Shown in pieces: positions 1 through 9,880 of a stretch of 64,000 bases of DNA. Each line of letters starts with the position of its first letter. Positions within the stretch are counted from its first letter, which is position 1. Under the pieces are notes generated by a model. The model saw only the letters and a list, made by a program, of their open reading frames with translations. It had not been told where the DNA came from and ran no database searches. This stretch comes from Stemphylium vesicarium (lineage: Eukaryota > Ascomycota > Dothideomycetes > Pleosporales > Pleosporaceae), in the NCBI GenBank assembly GCA_004380135.1, contig QXCR01000066.1, positions 94,088-158,087 on the forward strand, read 5' to 3'. The position numbers and the translations under genes were made by a program.

Positions 1-2228
1 GGGGAGGGCGTGAGTAGGGGTGTTTTGAATAGATCTTTTTTTTTTCTCTCTTTTTTTTTTCATGTTTTGGGGTTTGTGGTAGATGTTGAATTGTGGCGCT
101 GATTTGTTTTGGGGGAGGGGGGTTTCCTTCTGTTTTGTGTGCGGTGTGAGATGGGATGGGATGAGATATACCCCCTATGATGTGTTTATGTTTATGTTGT
201 TATGGAAATGATTTTCTGGTTGTTGGTGCTTTTGGGAGTTTTGTAGAGCATTGCTTTGCGTATCTGATGTGGGTATAGATAAAACAAAGTCTAGATTCTG
301 ACCTTCCTTGACTAAACGCCTCGTCTAGAGTTAAACTTGTGCATATAATGATGCGACCATGTTTTGGGTCCTTCAAGATGGAGAGATATTGATGGTATTA
401 TGGAAGCGATTTCACATAGCGCGTAGGCCTGAGACTCAGGTGTAAGGTGCCTTACCTTGCCTTTTTTCTGTACAAGTCATGCACTAGCCCAGCGAGGATG
501 CGCATACTGGCTGCACTGCAATTCCTAGCGCGGGAAAAGTGTTGGTAACATAGTAGCCGTGGCAGCCTCGGGGAATCACGACGCTTTCGGCTGACTGCGG
601 GTATTTTTTGCATTGCAATTTCTAGTGTGGAAGAGATGTCATTTGCATGTTGGCTGAGGGCTAGCCCCTGTAGGGCAAAGTGTCGCATTTTTTTACCTGC
701 ACCAGGTGGCCTCTCACGCTGCTGAACGGGTAATGGGATTTGCACTGCAATTTCTAGCGCGGGCGAGGTGTGTCTTGGGGAGCAGCGGGGGTTGTGTGCC
801 TGTACAGGTCTGAACCTCAGGGCTTGAGGTGTGCCTCACTTCAACCTTTACTGCAATCTTTAAGGATAGACGTTCGATAAGTCGTGCTAGAGAATCAGTT
901 GTACCTTTGTAGTAGTCTATCGCGTGGAGGATAAGTTTGGAGGGGTTCGCATTGTCTCTTCGTATGCGCCTGAATAGACTGTATGTGGGAAATATAGCTC
1001 GTCATGGTAGTGACGAACTGTGTTCGCCTCCCGCCGCGACCTGGGTAAATATCGATGGCTTGTCAGCGCTCGCCCGCGCTAGAAATTGCAGTGCAAATTT
1101 GAGATGCATGGTCGCGCTGCAGGATCTCTGTGCTATTGGTCGCCCCTTTGTTGAACTGGTCACTTTCTATGCAGAGATACCTCAATGTGGTGGTACTGGC
1201 ACGCGGACTCCACATGGCGTATAACTAACCCTACGCTTTTGAGGCTCTGCGAAGACTGCACTGTAATCTTTAGCGCAGAAGAAGCCTTCTGCGTGAGATT
1301 GACTATCCGGTGGACTCACCGGTCTCATGTGGGCGCCAATGGTGAGGTACTTGTCAGGTGCACTGCAATTCCTAGCGTGGAAGAGCTGGTGAGCAGGGTC
1401 TGGCCACAGAGAAAGGCCCCACAATCTCGGTTGGACCTTAGATTAACCCGGGTATGGGGCTGCCATTTAATCTTACCCTGTTGCTAAGACTGTGCAGCAG
1501 TTCCTTGTGGGGAAAGGCTTTGACTCCGTTGTTGGCTGGGCATGTCTGATTGAACATCCACCGCATTACCACAATGATCACAAGATTGCTTCGAGTCCCT
1601 CCTCATCGGGATCGCTGCCTCCAGAACCACGTCTTATTGAATATGATCAGGACAGGGAAGTGCTCAGGCTACAAAAGCAGGCTGCATTGTAACGCTTTTA
1701 AATTCCTGTCGAGATTGGTACTGTAAGCAGCACTAGCAGGACCAGACAATCAAGATAGAAGATGCGTAGCCTGACGGCTTCGATGTGATTCTCAAGAGCA
1801 AGCGTACCTAGTCAAGAGGCTGTAGGTGAATACGCTGACAACCTGGCATTTGACCGGGGGCCACAATGAGCTCATGCCGGGTTCGCAATGATGTGCCGTT
1901 TTCATGCCCGTGTTGATTGTTGCGCTTGTGAACTCCATCATATACATACTTCACGGGAACGAATGTATGCAATTCTAACGCAATGGCACTTGATTCAAAT
2001 GAAGTCACGCGCGAAAACAGAACAGGTCAATGGTATGGTGGGTTTCTCCATTTCGCAGTGCCGATCTGCTCGCAAGAGAGGCTAGCGCCAGGGTCTGACC
2101 CCGCATTACCTAGGTCGGGTAGCGGCTCAAGTCCACGGCGATTCATTTTGTTCTGCAACTACAACGTCTATTCCTTTGTCTGTCGCTATGAGATTCTGCG
2201 ATTTAGCCTCACGGCATCCGCCGCAAGT
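1..2228. other. Gene-poor left end
   Basis: I see no convincing coding region in this stretch. The first 300 bases are T- and G-rich with long T runs and could be untranslated DNA of a gene outside the window. From about 510 to 1390 the stretch carries a dispersed short motif (separate entry). The last ~250 bases precede the Zn2Cys6 regulator and probably hold its promoter and leader. The open frame of that regulator extends upstream to 1983, but the residues added there look non-coding. Confidence 0.5.
512..1390. repeat. Dispersed ~27-bp motif, six clear copies
   Basis: A motif close to TGCACTGCAATTYCTAGCGY followed by GGRARAG occurs on the plus strand at about 512-541, 608-638, 741-768, 1257-1284 (diverged) and 1359-1390, and inverted at 1073-1097. 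A weaker copy starts near 849 and another near 1490. Spacing is irregular, roughly 95 to 225 bp. The conserved core is about 22 bp and the sequence between copies is unrelated, so this is not a simple tandem satellite. Function unknown: candidates are a cluster of protein-binding sites or the remains of a repeated element. Confidence 0.7.
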
Positions 2229-4328
2229 ATGTCCGGTCAGTCAACGACGAAGAGGCAGAAACACGTTACGACCGCCTGCCTGAACTGCCGCAAACGCAAG
2301 ATCAAGTGTGACGCCTCCACTCCGTCATGCAGCAACTGCGTGCTATACACACAAGAGTGCGTCTATCAACATGGCCTTGATAAGCGCAAAATTCCGATGA
2401 AGGACCGACTGGCCGCTGCGGAGGCATACTCGAGTGAGCTTGAAACCTTGCTAGTAGCCAATGGTATTGCGTTGCCCGGTCAAGAGCGAGATATGCCGCC
2501 GAAAATTCCTAACGCGGCATACTTGAGATCAGATTTGCCAACTACAAGTACTTGTGGATACCTTGACCGGACCGCTATTCCGGAGCACCAGGAAGTCTCC
2601 AGATCGTCCGCAGTTGACACATACCCACCACCAATCGAAGGGTCATCTCCTTTGGTCGATCAGATTACTGGCAGCTTAGGCTCTTTGCAACTAGCGGAAG
2701 ATGGCCAACTTCGATTCTACGGTGCCACCTCGAATCTGCACATTTTGACGAAAGAAACCCATGTATCCGGCCAAAGGCACGGCCTCACGCTGCCAAACGA
2801 GGTAGACGGCATATTACGTGCGGCCGGCGTTGGCCATTCTGTGGATCCAGAACTGGAAGAACATCTCATCAAGCTTTATTTCTGCTGGGAAGACCCGAGC
2901 ATTCACTTCGTGGAGCAGAATGTCTTTTACCGCGAAAGAATGCGATGCAAGGCAAATATCGGTACCAGCAAGCTATACTCAGAAGTGCTGGTCAACGCCA
3001 TGTGCGCTGTGGGCGCTTCTTTCACGTCAAGACACTGTGTAGAGCTGCCAGAGCCACTCGTCGACTTCTTCGCGTCTCGGGCGAGAGCTCTACTTGATAT
3101 CGAACTAGATTCCCCGACAATATCCACTGTCCAATCTCTTGGTATCCTGAGTGGAGTCGAGTCGATAAGGAAGCTAGACGCTAGGGGGTGGCTGTATAGC
3201 GGAATGGCAGTCCGTCTTGCTACCGACCTTGGTCTGCATCTCGACAGCCAGTTTTATGTGGACGCTGGTATTATCGACGAGGAAGAAGCGTTGCTGAGAA
3301 AGGTCGTGTTCTGGGGCGTTTTCATACATGAGCGGATGTGGTCCCTTTATCTCGGTCGCCCGGTGTCGCTTAACGAAAATGCGATCACTATTCCGCAGTA
3401 TGTTGCAAGCCAGACAAATACGAGGTACTGGCAGCCATATATCGACGAAGATGACGACACTTCTTTTCCACCTCTTCTTGATCCCATCGAGAAGCTCCAC
3501 AGATTCAACGCGTCCCTGTGCGCTAAGATGACGCGTGTTCGAGACACGCTATACTCAGACGCGCCCCTCGCTACATCTAGCCCCCAACAACTTCACGACT
3601 TCGCGTCAGATATGCGATCAGAGCTGCTTGATTGGCATGTCGCTCTACCAGAGGCTCTTTGCGTTGATCTCTCATCGATTGTAGCATTCTACGTGCCCCA
3701 CGTGTTGCAGCTTCACATGCAATACCACACGCTGATGATCCTGGTCAATCGCCCATTCTTTGCGCAGAACACTCCACCCATGCCAAACATCACATTCTCC
3801 GACCCCAAAATAGGTCGGCCCGCATGTACCGAGTCTGCGCGGGCAATATCCAGGTTGTTGCAGATATATCGACGCTTGTTCAATTTCCGCCGTATCAACA
3901 TACAGGCAGTTCACCTCATATTCACGGCTAGCCTCATTCACGCCCTCAACGCATGCCAGGCAACTACAGATCCTTCTTCGAGAAACTCTGCGTGGAATGA
4001 CCTCGAGATATGCCAACAGGCTCTTTCCGAGATGAGCACAGGGTTTCAAAGTGCAGCCAGGGCTCTCCAAGTGGTCAACGGCATCAGGTCTGAGTTGCTG
4101 GCAGCTACCCGCAAAGGGGTGAAGCGGAGTGCGTATTCCGCAGCTACAACCAATGAAGGAGAGCTCAGCACAAAGCGACAACGCCCGGATGGCTTGGAAC
4201 GCGGCGCAAGCACATTCCCCGAGAGTGTTGATACTGCACAAGATCAGTCGATTTTGGACCCTTCACTAAACCTGGTCGATTCAATATTCTGGTCGGAGAT
4301 GATGAGTCTGGATTTCCCAAGGTTTTGA
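2229..4328 (+). CDS. Zn2Cys6 fungal transcription factor
   Basis: A single-exon protein of 699 residues. The start at 2229 is preferred over the upstream in-frame ATG at 1983 because the zinc cluster then lies about 20 residues from the N-terminus, as usual for the family. The binuclear cluster follows Cys-x2-Cys-x6-Cys-x6-Cys-x2-Cys-x6-Cys (begins CLNCRKRKIKC). A fungal-specific transcription factor middle domain spans roughly residues 190-480, with a typical GWLYSGMAVRLATDLGLH helix. It should act in the nucleus as a pathway regulator. It is the first gene of a compact set (dehydrogenase, flavin monooxygenase, sugar-type transporter) and stops only 32 bp from the convergent dehydrogenase gene, so it is the natural candidate regulator of that set. 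The role is inferred from position; the family call is secure. Confidence 0.9.
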   Translation: MSGQSTTKRQKHVTTACLNCRKRKIKCDASTPSCSNCVLYTQECVYQHGLDKRKIPMKDRLAAAEAYSSELETLLVANGIALPGQERDMPPKIPNAAYLRSDLPTTSTCGYLDRTAIPEHQEVSRSSAVDTYPPPIEGSSPLVDQITGSLGSLQLAEDGQLRFYGATSNLHILTKETHVSGQRHGLTLPNEVDGILRAAGVGHSVDPELEEHLIKLYFCWEDPSIHFVEQNVFYRERMRCKANIGTSKLYSEVLVNAMCAVGASFTSRHCVELPEPLVDFFASRARALLDIELDSPTISTVQSLGILSGVESIRKLDARGWLYSGMAVRLATDLGLHLDSQFYVDAGIIDEEEALLRKVVFWGVFIHERMWSLYLGRPVSLNENAITIPQYVASQTNTRYWQPYIDEDDDTSFPPLLDPIEKLHRFNASLCAKMTRVRDTLYSDAPLATSSPQQLHDFASDMRSELLDWHVALPEALCVDLSSIVAFYVPHVLQLHMQYHTLMILVNRPFFAQNTPPMPNITFSDPKIGRPACTESARAISRLLQIYRRLFNFRRINIQAVHLIFTASLIHALNACQATTDPSSRNSAWNDLEICQQALSEMSTGFQSAARALQVVNGIRSELLAATRKGVKRSAYSAATTNEGELSTKRQRPDGLERGASTFPESVDTAQDQSILDPSLNLVDSIFWSEMMSLDFPRF

Positions 4329-4360
4329 ACACTGTTCTGTTGCTATCGGAAACACTCCAT

Positions 4361-5383
4361 TCAATTTGCGATCCTCCCGCCGATCAATCCACCTGTGATT
4401 GGGATGTCTGCGCCCGTTGTGTACGCCGATGCATCGCTAAGCAGGTAGTTGACCGCGCCAGTTATATCTTCCGTCTCTCCAATCCTGCCTATTGGTGGCG
4501 CAGAGCTGAATACGGAATATAGCTCTGGTTGTTGGGTTGCGCAAAGCGCGGTCATATCTGTACGAATGAAGCCCGGAGAGATGGTATTGACCCGGATTCC
4601 CAAGGGCGCGAGCTCTACAGCCAACTGTGTCATCATCAAACGAACAGCTCCTTTGGTCGCTCCATACATGCTCAACCGTTGTAAGGGTAGAGCCATGTGC
4701 GAAGCAATCGAGGCAATCAGTACCAAGCTACCTCCAGTGTTCTGGTTTTGCATGGCTTTTGCTGCGAGTTGGGCGCAAAAGTACGTGCCGAGTACGTTGA
4801 CCTTTAGGAGACGTTCGCATTCTTCCCACTTGTGGTCGAAGAATGGTTTATCCGCTACGATGCCGGCCGCCGTAACACTACATGATTAGCTAGGTCATCA
4901 AAACGAGCGGGGCGCCTACCAGCTATCGATGCGTCCAAAATCTTGCTGAACTTGCGCGAATGTGTTCTCCAGGAGGTCCATTTTCGTCACGTCAGTTCTT
5001 CCTGGTCAGCAATTTCTTTGGCTTGTGAGGCCTTCAGCTCACTGGTAGTACTCCGCCTTAACTCCGAGCCTCGAAAGATCATGCTGGGGCTTGTCTAGCA
5101 CATCAAAGACGGCGATGTTGCTTCCTGCCTCCGCCACAGCCTTCACTAAAGATAGACCGATACCCCGAGCTCCACCTGTGACGATCGTTGTTCGACCTTT
5201 CAGACTCATGCGGTCAATCATCGGTCGTTGATCTTTGAAGTCGCGTCCCTGGTCGCGGTTTGCTGCCGTGCACCTACGCACCGACGTAGTGAAATGCTGT
5301 GATGAGATTCGGACATGATTGAGGGGGTTTGGCCTTGCGAAAGCCGTTGTTGACTTCGCGAAAATGATCATGTTGATTCTCAA
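4361..5383 (-). CDS. Short-chain dehydrogenase/reductase
   Basis: Three exons: 5383-5043, 4997-4920 and 4877-4361, giving 311 residues. Intron 1 (4998-5042) uses a less common AAG acceptor; intron 2 (4878-4919) has GTAGGC and a TAG end. The cofactor motif TGGARGIG lies at residues 69-76, the catalytic Tyr-x3-Lys is in YGATK near 211-215 with serines about 12 residues before it, and the VNTISPGFIRTDM segment matches the family. The first ~38 residues are Arg/Ser/Thr-rich and contain few acids, so a mitochondrial presequence is possible; an alternative start is Met5. It is an NAD(P)-dependent alcohol or polyol dehydrogenase; the substrate cannot be read from sequence. It is convergent with the Zn2Cys6 regulator, and its promoter carries the palindromic motif shared with the monooxygenase/transporter promoter. 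Confidence 0.88.
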
Positions 5384-5814
5384 AAGCCTATCGAACTCAA
5401 AGTCTCGTGAAAGGCCTCAAGAACTGCTCTCTCTCTGCGGCAATATCATCGATGTCATCTTGACCCCGCATGCTGTACTAGCGTAATGTGGGGTGATATT
5501 TCCGATATCCTACGTTGCGTCGCGGGCGCACAGTCCCGCGGGATTTGGATTCCGTCACGCAACCGAAGATACAATCACGTGATCATCGGTGGCACGCTCC
5601 CCGGGCGCGACAACTTCATCGTCCAATCGACAAACAAACATACCTTGGAGCCATTTTCTCTGCCTGATGCGTCGCACTACGTTCAAGCGTATCACACACA
5701 TCCGTACATCAGTTCCGCGCGTACATGATCTTCAGCATCATCACAAAGGTCTTACTTTCATGATGTTCAGGACGTCATATTGTAGGTGCTTCTATCTCAA
5801 CAAAGCCATCGGAA
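5384..5814. promoter_or_regulatory. Promoter region of the dehydrogenase gene
   Basis: No gene is seen here. The stretch is the upstream region of the minus-strand dehydrogenase and the 3' region of the monooxygenase. Its one notable element is the GC-flanked palindromic motif at 5535-5555, listed separately. Confidence 0.5.
5535..5555. promoter_or_regulatory. Palindromic motif, candidate operator copy 1
   Basis: The core CCGCGGGATTTGGATTCCGT agrees with the copy at 7759-7778 at 17 of 20 positions. It has CCG/CGG triplets, the usual half-sites of Zn2Cys6 regulators, flanking a GGATT/AATCC-type inverted pair. It lies about 150 bp upstream of the dehydrogenase start. Operator function is inference. 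Confidence 0.5.
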
Positions 5815-7595
5815 TCAGATAACGCGGCCAGCGAAACTACTCGCACGATGGATCAAACTTCTTCCGAAATCGTGCAACATCTGCCAGTTACCCTGGTACC
5901 TTCTCCAGAGTCCTAATGCAATGACGATTGATCCAAGACCATAGGTCTGCCAACTCGTCGTTCTAATCCATCGACTCAGGCGCCTTATAAACCACCATTG
6001 AGAGCCACCTTGCTCATTGAAGATTCCCCATCGCGGGATACAAGTCTCTTTCCAGTACGTACTGGCGTACCCTGGCCAGCTTGCAGCATTGCGTCCATGC
6101 TCATTGATGTACCAATTTGAGCAACCGGCCTGGAAAACCGAACCTTGGAGCTGGGAATGTATATTATTCACCCATTGAGACTCGACAGTGCTCTTCACCT
6201 CCAGGGTAGAGGCTTTTTGGTCAATGAGCGGGGTAATCATGTTTCGGGCGACAAAATCGACCTGCACTTCGCATGTGAACAACGCGGAGTTGTGAGCCGG
6301 GAATGTGTTCGGTCCAAACCTGGTTATCCGTCAGCAATTGAGAGCGCGTAGGATGACTGAAGACGACTTACAGGATTGCAAAGTTCGGAAAGTTGTGCAC
6401 GAAAGAACCCATATACGCCTGGGCGCCTCGATGCTCTTTCCACTGCTGATTGAGAGACTTCCCGTCTTTGCCCAGCACCTCCATTGGAGTGAGGAACTGT
6501 TGGACTTGGAAGCCGGTTCCCAGAACAATGACATCGAACTCGCCCTTACGGCCGTTTTCACTGACAATGCCGGTCTCGTCGATCTCTTTGATGCCTTCTG
6601 GTATGAGCTCGAAATTGGGTTCGTCCAAAGCATCCAGATAGTTCGGATCAAAGATTCGGCGCTTGCAGCCTACAGAATCTCATTAGTGTTATCGAATATT
6701 GGAAACGTCTCGTTCACTCACCTAGGGGGAAGTCTGGGACCAGATAGTCGTGGTACTTCTCGGGCGCTCTCGAGTAGATGTACTTCTTCGCGCTGTCTTC
6801 TACGGCGGCTCTCTTGATGCTTGCTTTCACCCCAGGCATATATGTTGCGACGAGATCGTCATTCTCGATGAACAGCTGCAACCTCTTCCATCTCTCCCAG
6901 AACGGTATATAGCGGAATGCCCAAGTCTCTGCCTTGGTGAAGTAGCGGTTCGGGCGCTCATGGTACCATTGTCGGGAGCGCGCGTACTGCGTGACTGAAG
7001 CTACGTCCTTGATCACTGCCGGTACAACTTGGGCTGCTGAGCACCCGTTTCCAATGACAGCCATACGCTTCCCTTTGTAGTCGTACGAGTGATCCCATCG
7101 CGCGGTGTGGAATATGGCACCTTGGAAGTTATCCATGCCTGGAAATTTGACGTCTCGTGGGTACGAGATACCGCCTACTGCCGAGATGAACATCGAGGCG
7201 CTCCGTACAAATTCGATTTTCGTCTTCTGGTCTTTGAATTCGACGTCCCATTTTGCAGTCGCAGGATTCCAGCTTGCACCGAGACATTCGGCGGAGAAGC
7301 ACATGTGCTTGCGCAAATCGAACTTGTCAACCGTGGATTCGATGTATTCGAGGATTTCGTTGCCTTCGCAAAGCTCCTTGCTCCAATTTGGATTGATGTT
7401 GAAATGAAAGGAGTAAAGTATGGTAGGCACATCGCAGCCGATTCCAGGATACGTGTTGGTGCGCCATGTTCCTCCCACTCCATCGAGCTTCTCGTAGATG
7501 GTGAAATCACGGAAGCCAAGTTTGTGGCGGAGAGTGTAGGCCATGGAGATACCGGACGGCCCAGCACCGATGACAATTACATCTGGAGAAGCCAT
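5815..7595 (-). CDS. Flavin monooxygenase, Baeyer-Villiger type
   Basis: Three exons: 7595-6722, 6669-6372 and 6319-5815, giving 558 residues; introns are 52 bp each with GTGAGT and GTAAGT donors. The first Rossmann motif VIVIGAGPSGISMAY is at the N-terminus, a GGTW segment follows, and FQGAIFHTARW fits the FxGxxxHxxxW fingerprint shared by class B flavin monooxygenases and Baeyer-Villiger enzymes (about residue 160). The second dinucleotide motif is VIGNGCSAAQ and the conserved VLGTGFQ follows in exon 2. A hydrophobic stretch near the C-terminus (GSIVIALGLW) may anchor the enzyme. Expected reaction: NADPH- and FAD-dependent insertion of one oxygen atom next to a ketone. It is transcribed divergently from the MFS transporter across a 388-bp promoter that carries the candidate operator. 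Confidence 0.92.
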
Positions 7596-7983
7596 GGTTG
7601 GGCCAAGTAAGAGATCAAGGAGTTGTTGGATTGAGAGTCAGCGAGGCTTGGTAGGCGCGTCGAACATGTGGTATATCCCCGCCATATTTTGGCTGATGAC
7701 GCACCGCATATTGCGCGTCGGAAATGCCATCATACACCACGACTCAATTCCCGCGAATCCGTGGGATTTGAATCCCGTGGTAAGAATGCGGGGTGCATTA
7801 GACCGCGTCCTAGTTGCAGAGCGCGGGGGATGCGCTAAACCCAATTAAGATGTGCACGCTGAGGTGCAAAAGGTCGGCAAGACTAATCAGAACAAACGCA
7901 AACATAAAAGACAGCTAAAAATCTGGTGTTCGAAAGATATATTGAATCACATCAAATTTCTTACAGTGGTTCTAATAGCCATC
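7596..7983. promoter_or_regulatory. Divergent promoter, monooxygenase/transporter
   Basis: This 388-bp stretch separates the starts of two divergent genes and must serve both. It carries the palindromic motif at 7750-7780. No coding region is seen. Confidence 0.6.
7750..7780. promoter_or_regulatory. Palindromic motif, candidate operator copy 2
   Basis: CCGTGGGATTTGAATCCCGT at 7759-7778 contains the inverted pair GGGATT/AATCCC around a TG spacer and is flanked by CCG and CGTGG. A further CCCGCGAATCC lies directly to its left. It sits about 165 bp from the monooxygenase start and 205 bp from the transporter start. It closely matches the copy at 5535-5555; binding by the local Zn2Cys6 protein is inferred. 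Confidence 0.55.
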
Positions 7984-9765
7984 ATGTTCGGCTCCGTTAA
8001 AGGTCGCCTACTGTACCGCATGATGCGCTTGAGCTGCGGAGTGGTAAGCATGAGAAACCTGTCGCTATTGGGAAGATACTAACAGGATTAAGTCTTTCAT
8101 GCTCTATGGGTGAGTTGGTTCATTGAATGAAAGCCTAGAGTGGCGAGTCCTTACTTCGTCAGCTACGATGCCGGCGTCCTTGGAGGGGTGCAGACCACAG
8201 AACCCTTCCTTTTCGCCATGGGGGTATGCTCTTCGCTCTTCTTCGCAGGCCGAAGCAACCCTATTCTGACTATATGTAGCACCCTACCGGCGGATACGTC
8301 ATCCCAATGATAGCCTCCTCATACACTCTCGCCGCAACCGTATGCTCCCTCTTCGTCTCGGTAGTCGGCATGCCGCTCGGTCGTCGCAACATCATACTCC
8401 TTGGAAACCTCTGCGTCATCGTTGGGGCTTCTCTCCAAGCTAGCGCATGGGGCGTTCCGCACATGATCGTCGGACGCCTGATTTGTGGCTTCGGCATCGG
8501 CTTCATATCGTGTACCGTGCCGACATACATGGCAGAGATGTCGATAGAAGCTGCTCAAAGGGGTCCAGAGGTAGCGTTCACTTGCTGTCTGCTCATAAGT
8601 GGCATCCCGATTGCATACTGGATAGACTTTGGCTTCACGCGCATGACGAATCAGGTATCGTGGCGGTTTCCGATCGGCTTCCAGGCTTTCTTTGCTATCA
8701 TTTCTGGTACTGTCATGCTGTTCCTTCCTGATACGCCGAGATGGTACTACGCAAAGGGAAGAGAGGTGGAAGGAGATGATGTGCTTCGCAAGCTACACGA
8801 CAAGGATCTCAACCACCCCAATGTACAGGCTATGAAAGCGGAGATCATGAACACGATCAGGCTGGAGTCGGAAAAAGAGAACGAGTTCAACATCTGGGGC
8901 TTATTCTGGGACAACAGCGATCTGAAGGTTGGTCGAAGAATTCGAATCTCTTTCCTCGTTCTGTCGCTGCAGCAGATGATGGGTAAGGACATCCACTCAC
9001 GTTCTGGTTGATCATCTACTGACTATGTGCAAAGGCATCAACCTATCCGTCTACTACTCCACCGTCATCTTCAAGAACATCGGTCTCTCCGATTTCTTGT
9101 CTCAGCTTCTCGCTGCCGTCATGAACACCATGTTCGCAATCGGAACATACCCGCTTCCTCCTACTATCGAGCGTTTTGGCCGTCGGCGCATCATGCTGTA
9201 CTCCGCATTTGTCTGCGCACTCCTCATGACAGTGTTTGTTGTTCTAATCGGCATACCGAGCCCAACGATTGGCATGCAGTGGGGTGCGGCTGTAGTCATC
9301 TGTATCTGGAACATGGTCTTCGGATATGGTTGGATCGGTGTACCTTGGCTATATGGACCTGAAGTAAGATTTTCGCTCAAATGTTGTTAGATATGCGCGA
9401 TAGTGGCTCCATTCTTTTGCCATTCCTACTGACGCCGTTAGATCGCACCCCTCAAGCACCGTCACGTTGGCGGTGCAGCCGGTGCATTCGGAGAGTGGCT
9501 TTTAAGTTTCATCACTGTATTTGCCGGAGGTATCGCACTCGACAACATCGGCTGGAAGATCTGGATCTGGATGTTGTTGAGTAACTGGGTTGCGATGCCT
9601 TTTGTGTGGCTCATGTGTCCCGAAACGACGGGAAAGAGCCTCGAGGAGATTGACCTCCTGTTTGCAAAGGAACACGTGAGAGAGAGCATATTAGCAGAAA
9701 GAGTGACAGGGAGTAGTGCAGAAAGCAAAGAAGTGGACAGTGTGAGGATTGAGAAGGTAGCATAG
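7984..9765 (+). CDS. MFS transporter, sugar-porter family
   Basis: Six exons: 7984-8043, 8093-8109, 8163-8223, 8280-8982, 9035-9363 and 9442-9765, giving 497 residues. All joins keep frame and have GT..AG ends. Exon 1 leads into SFMLYGYDAGVLGGV, the sugar-porter TM1 region; IERFGRR matches the family's loop motif and PETTGKSLEEID is the hallmark after TM12. About 12 hydrophobic segments are visible. It should sit in the plasma membrane and import a sugar, quinate or a related polar substrate by proton symport; the substrate is not readable. It lies head-to-head with the monooxygenase and shares the promoter motif, so co-regulation is likely. Confidence 0.92.
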
Positions 9766-9880
9766 ATGTGGATTGCAAGCTGCATCATAAGCCAGTCTTA
9801 GAGGCTTTCGCTAACGCAATTGGGAAATCTTTTTCCAATAACATCTGGAGATAGATGGCCGAGAGACACATTCCCCTTGA

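Noticed and set aside
1983..2228. N-terminal extension of the first Zn2Cys6 protein
   Set aside because: The 82 extra codons are in frame but lack conservation-like character, and the zinc cluster would sit unusually far from the start.
3672..4241. Minus-strand open frame of 189 codons inside the first Zn2Cys6 gene
   Set aside because: Mirror of a certain coding exon.
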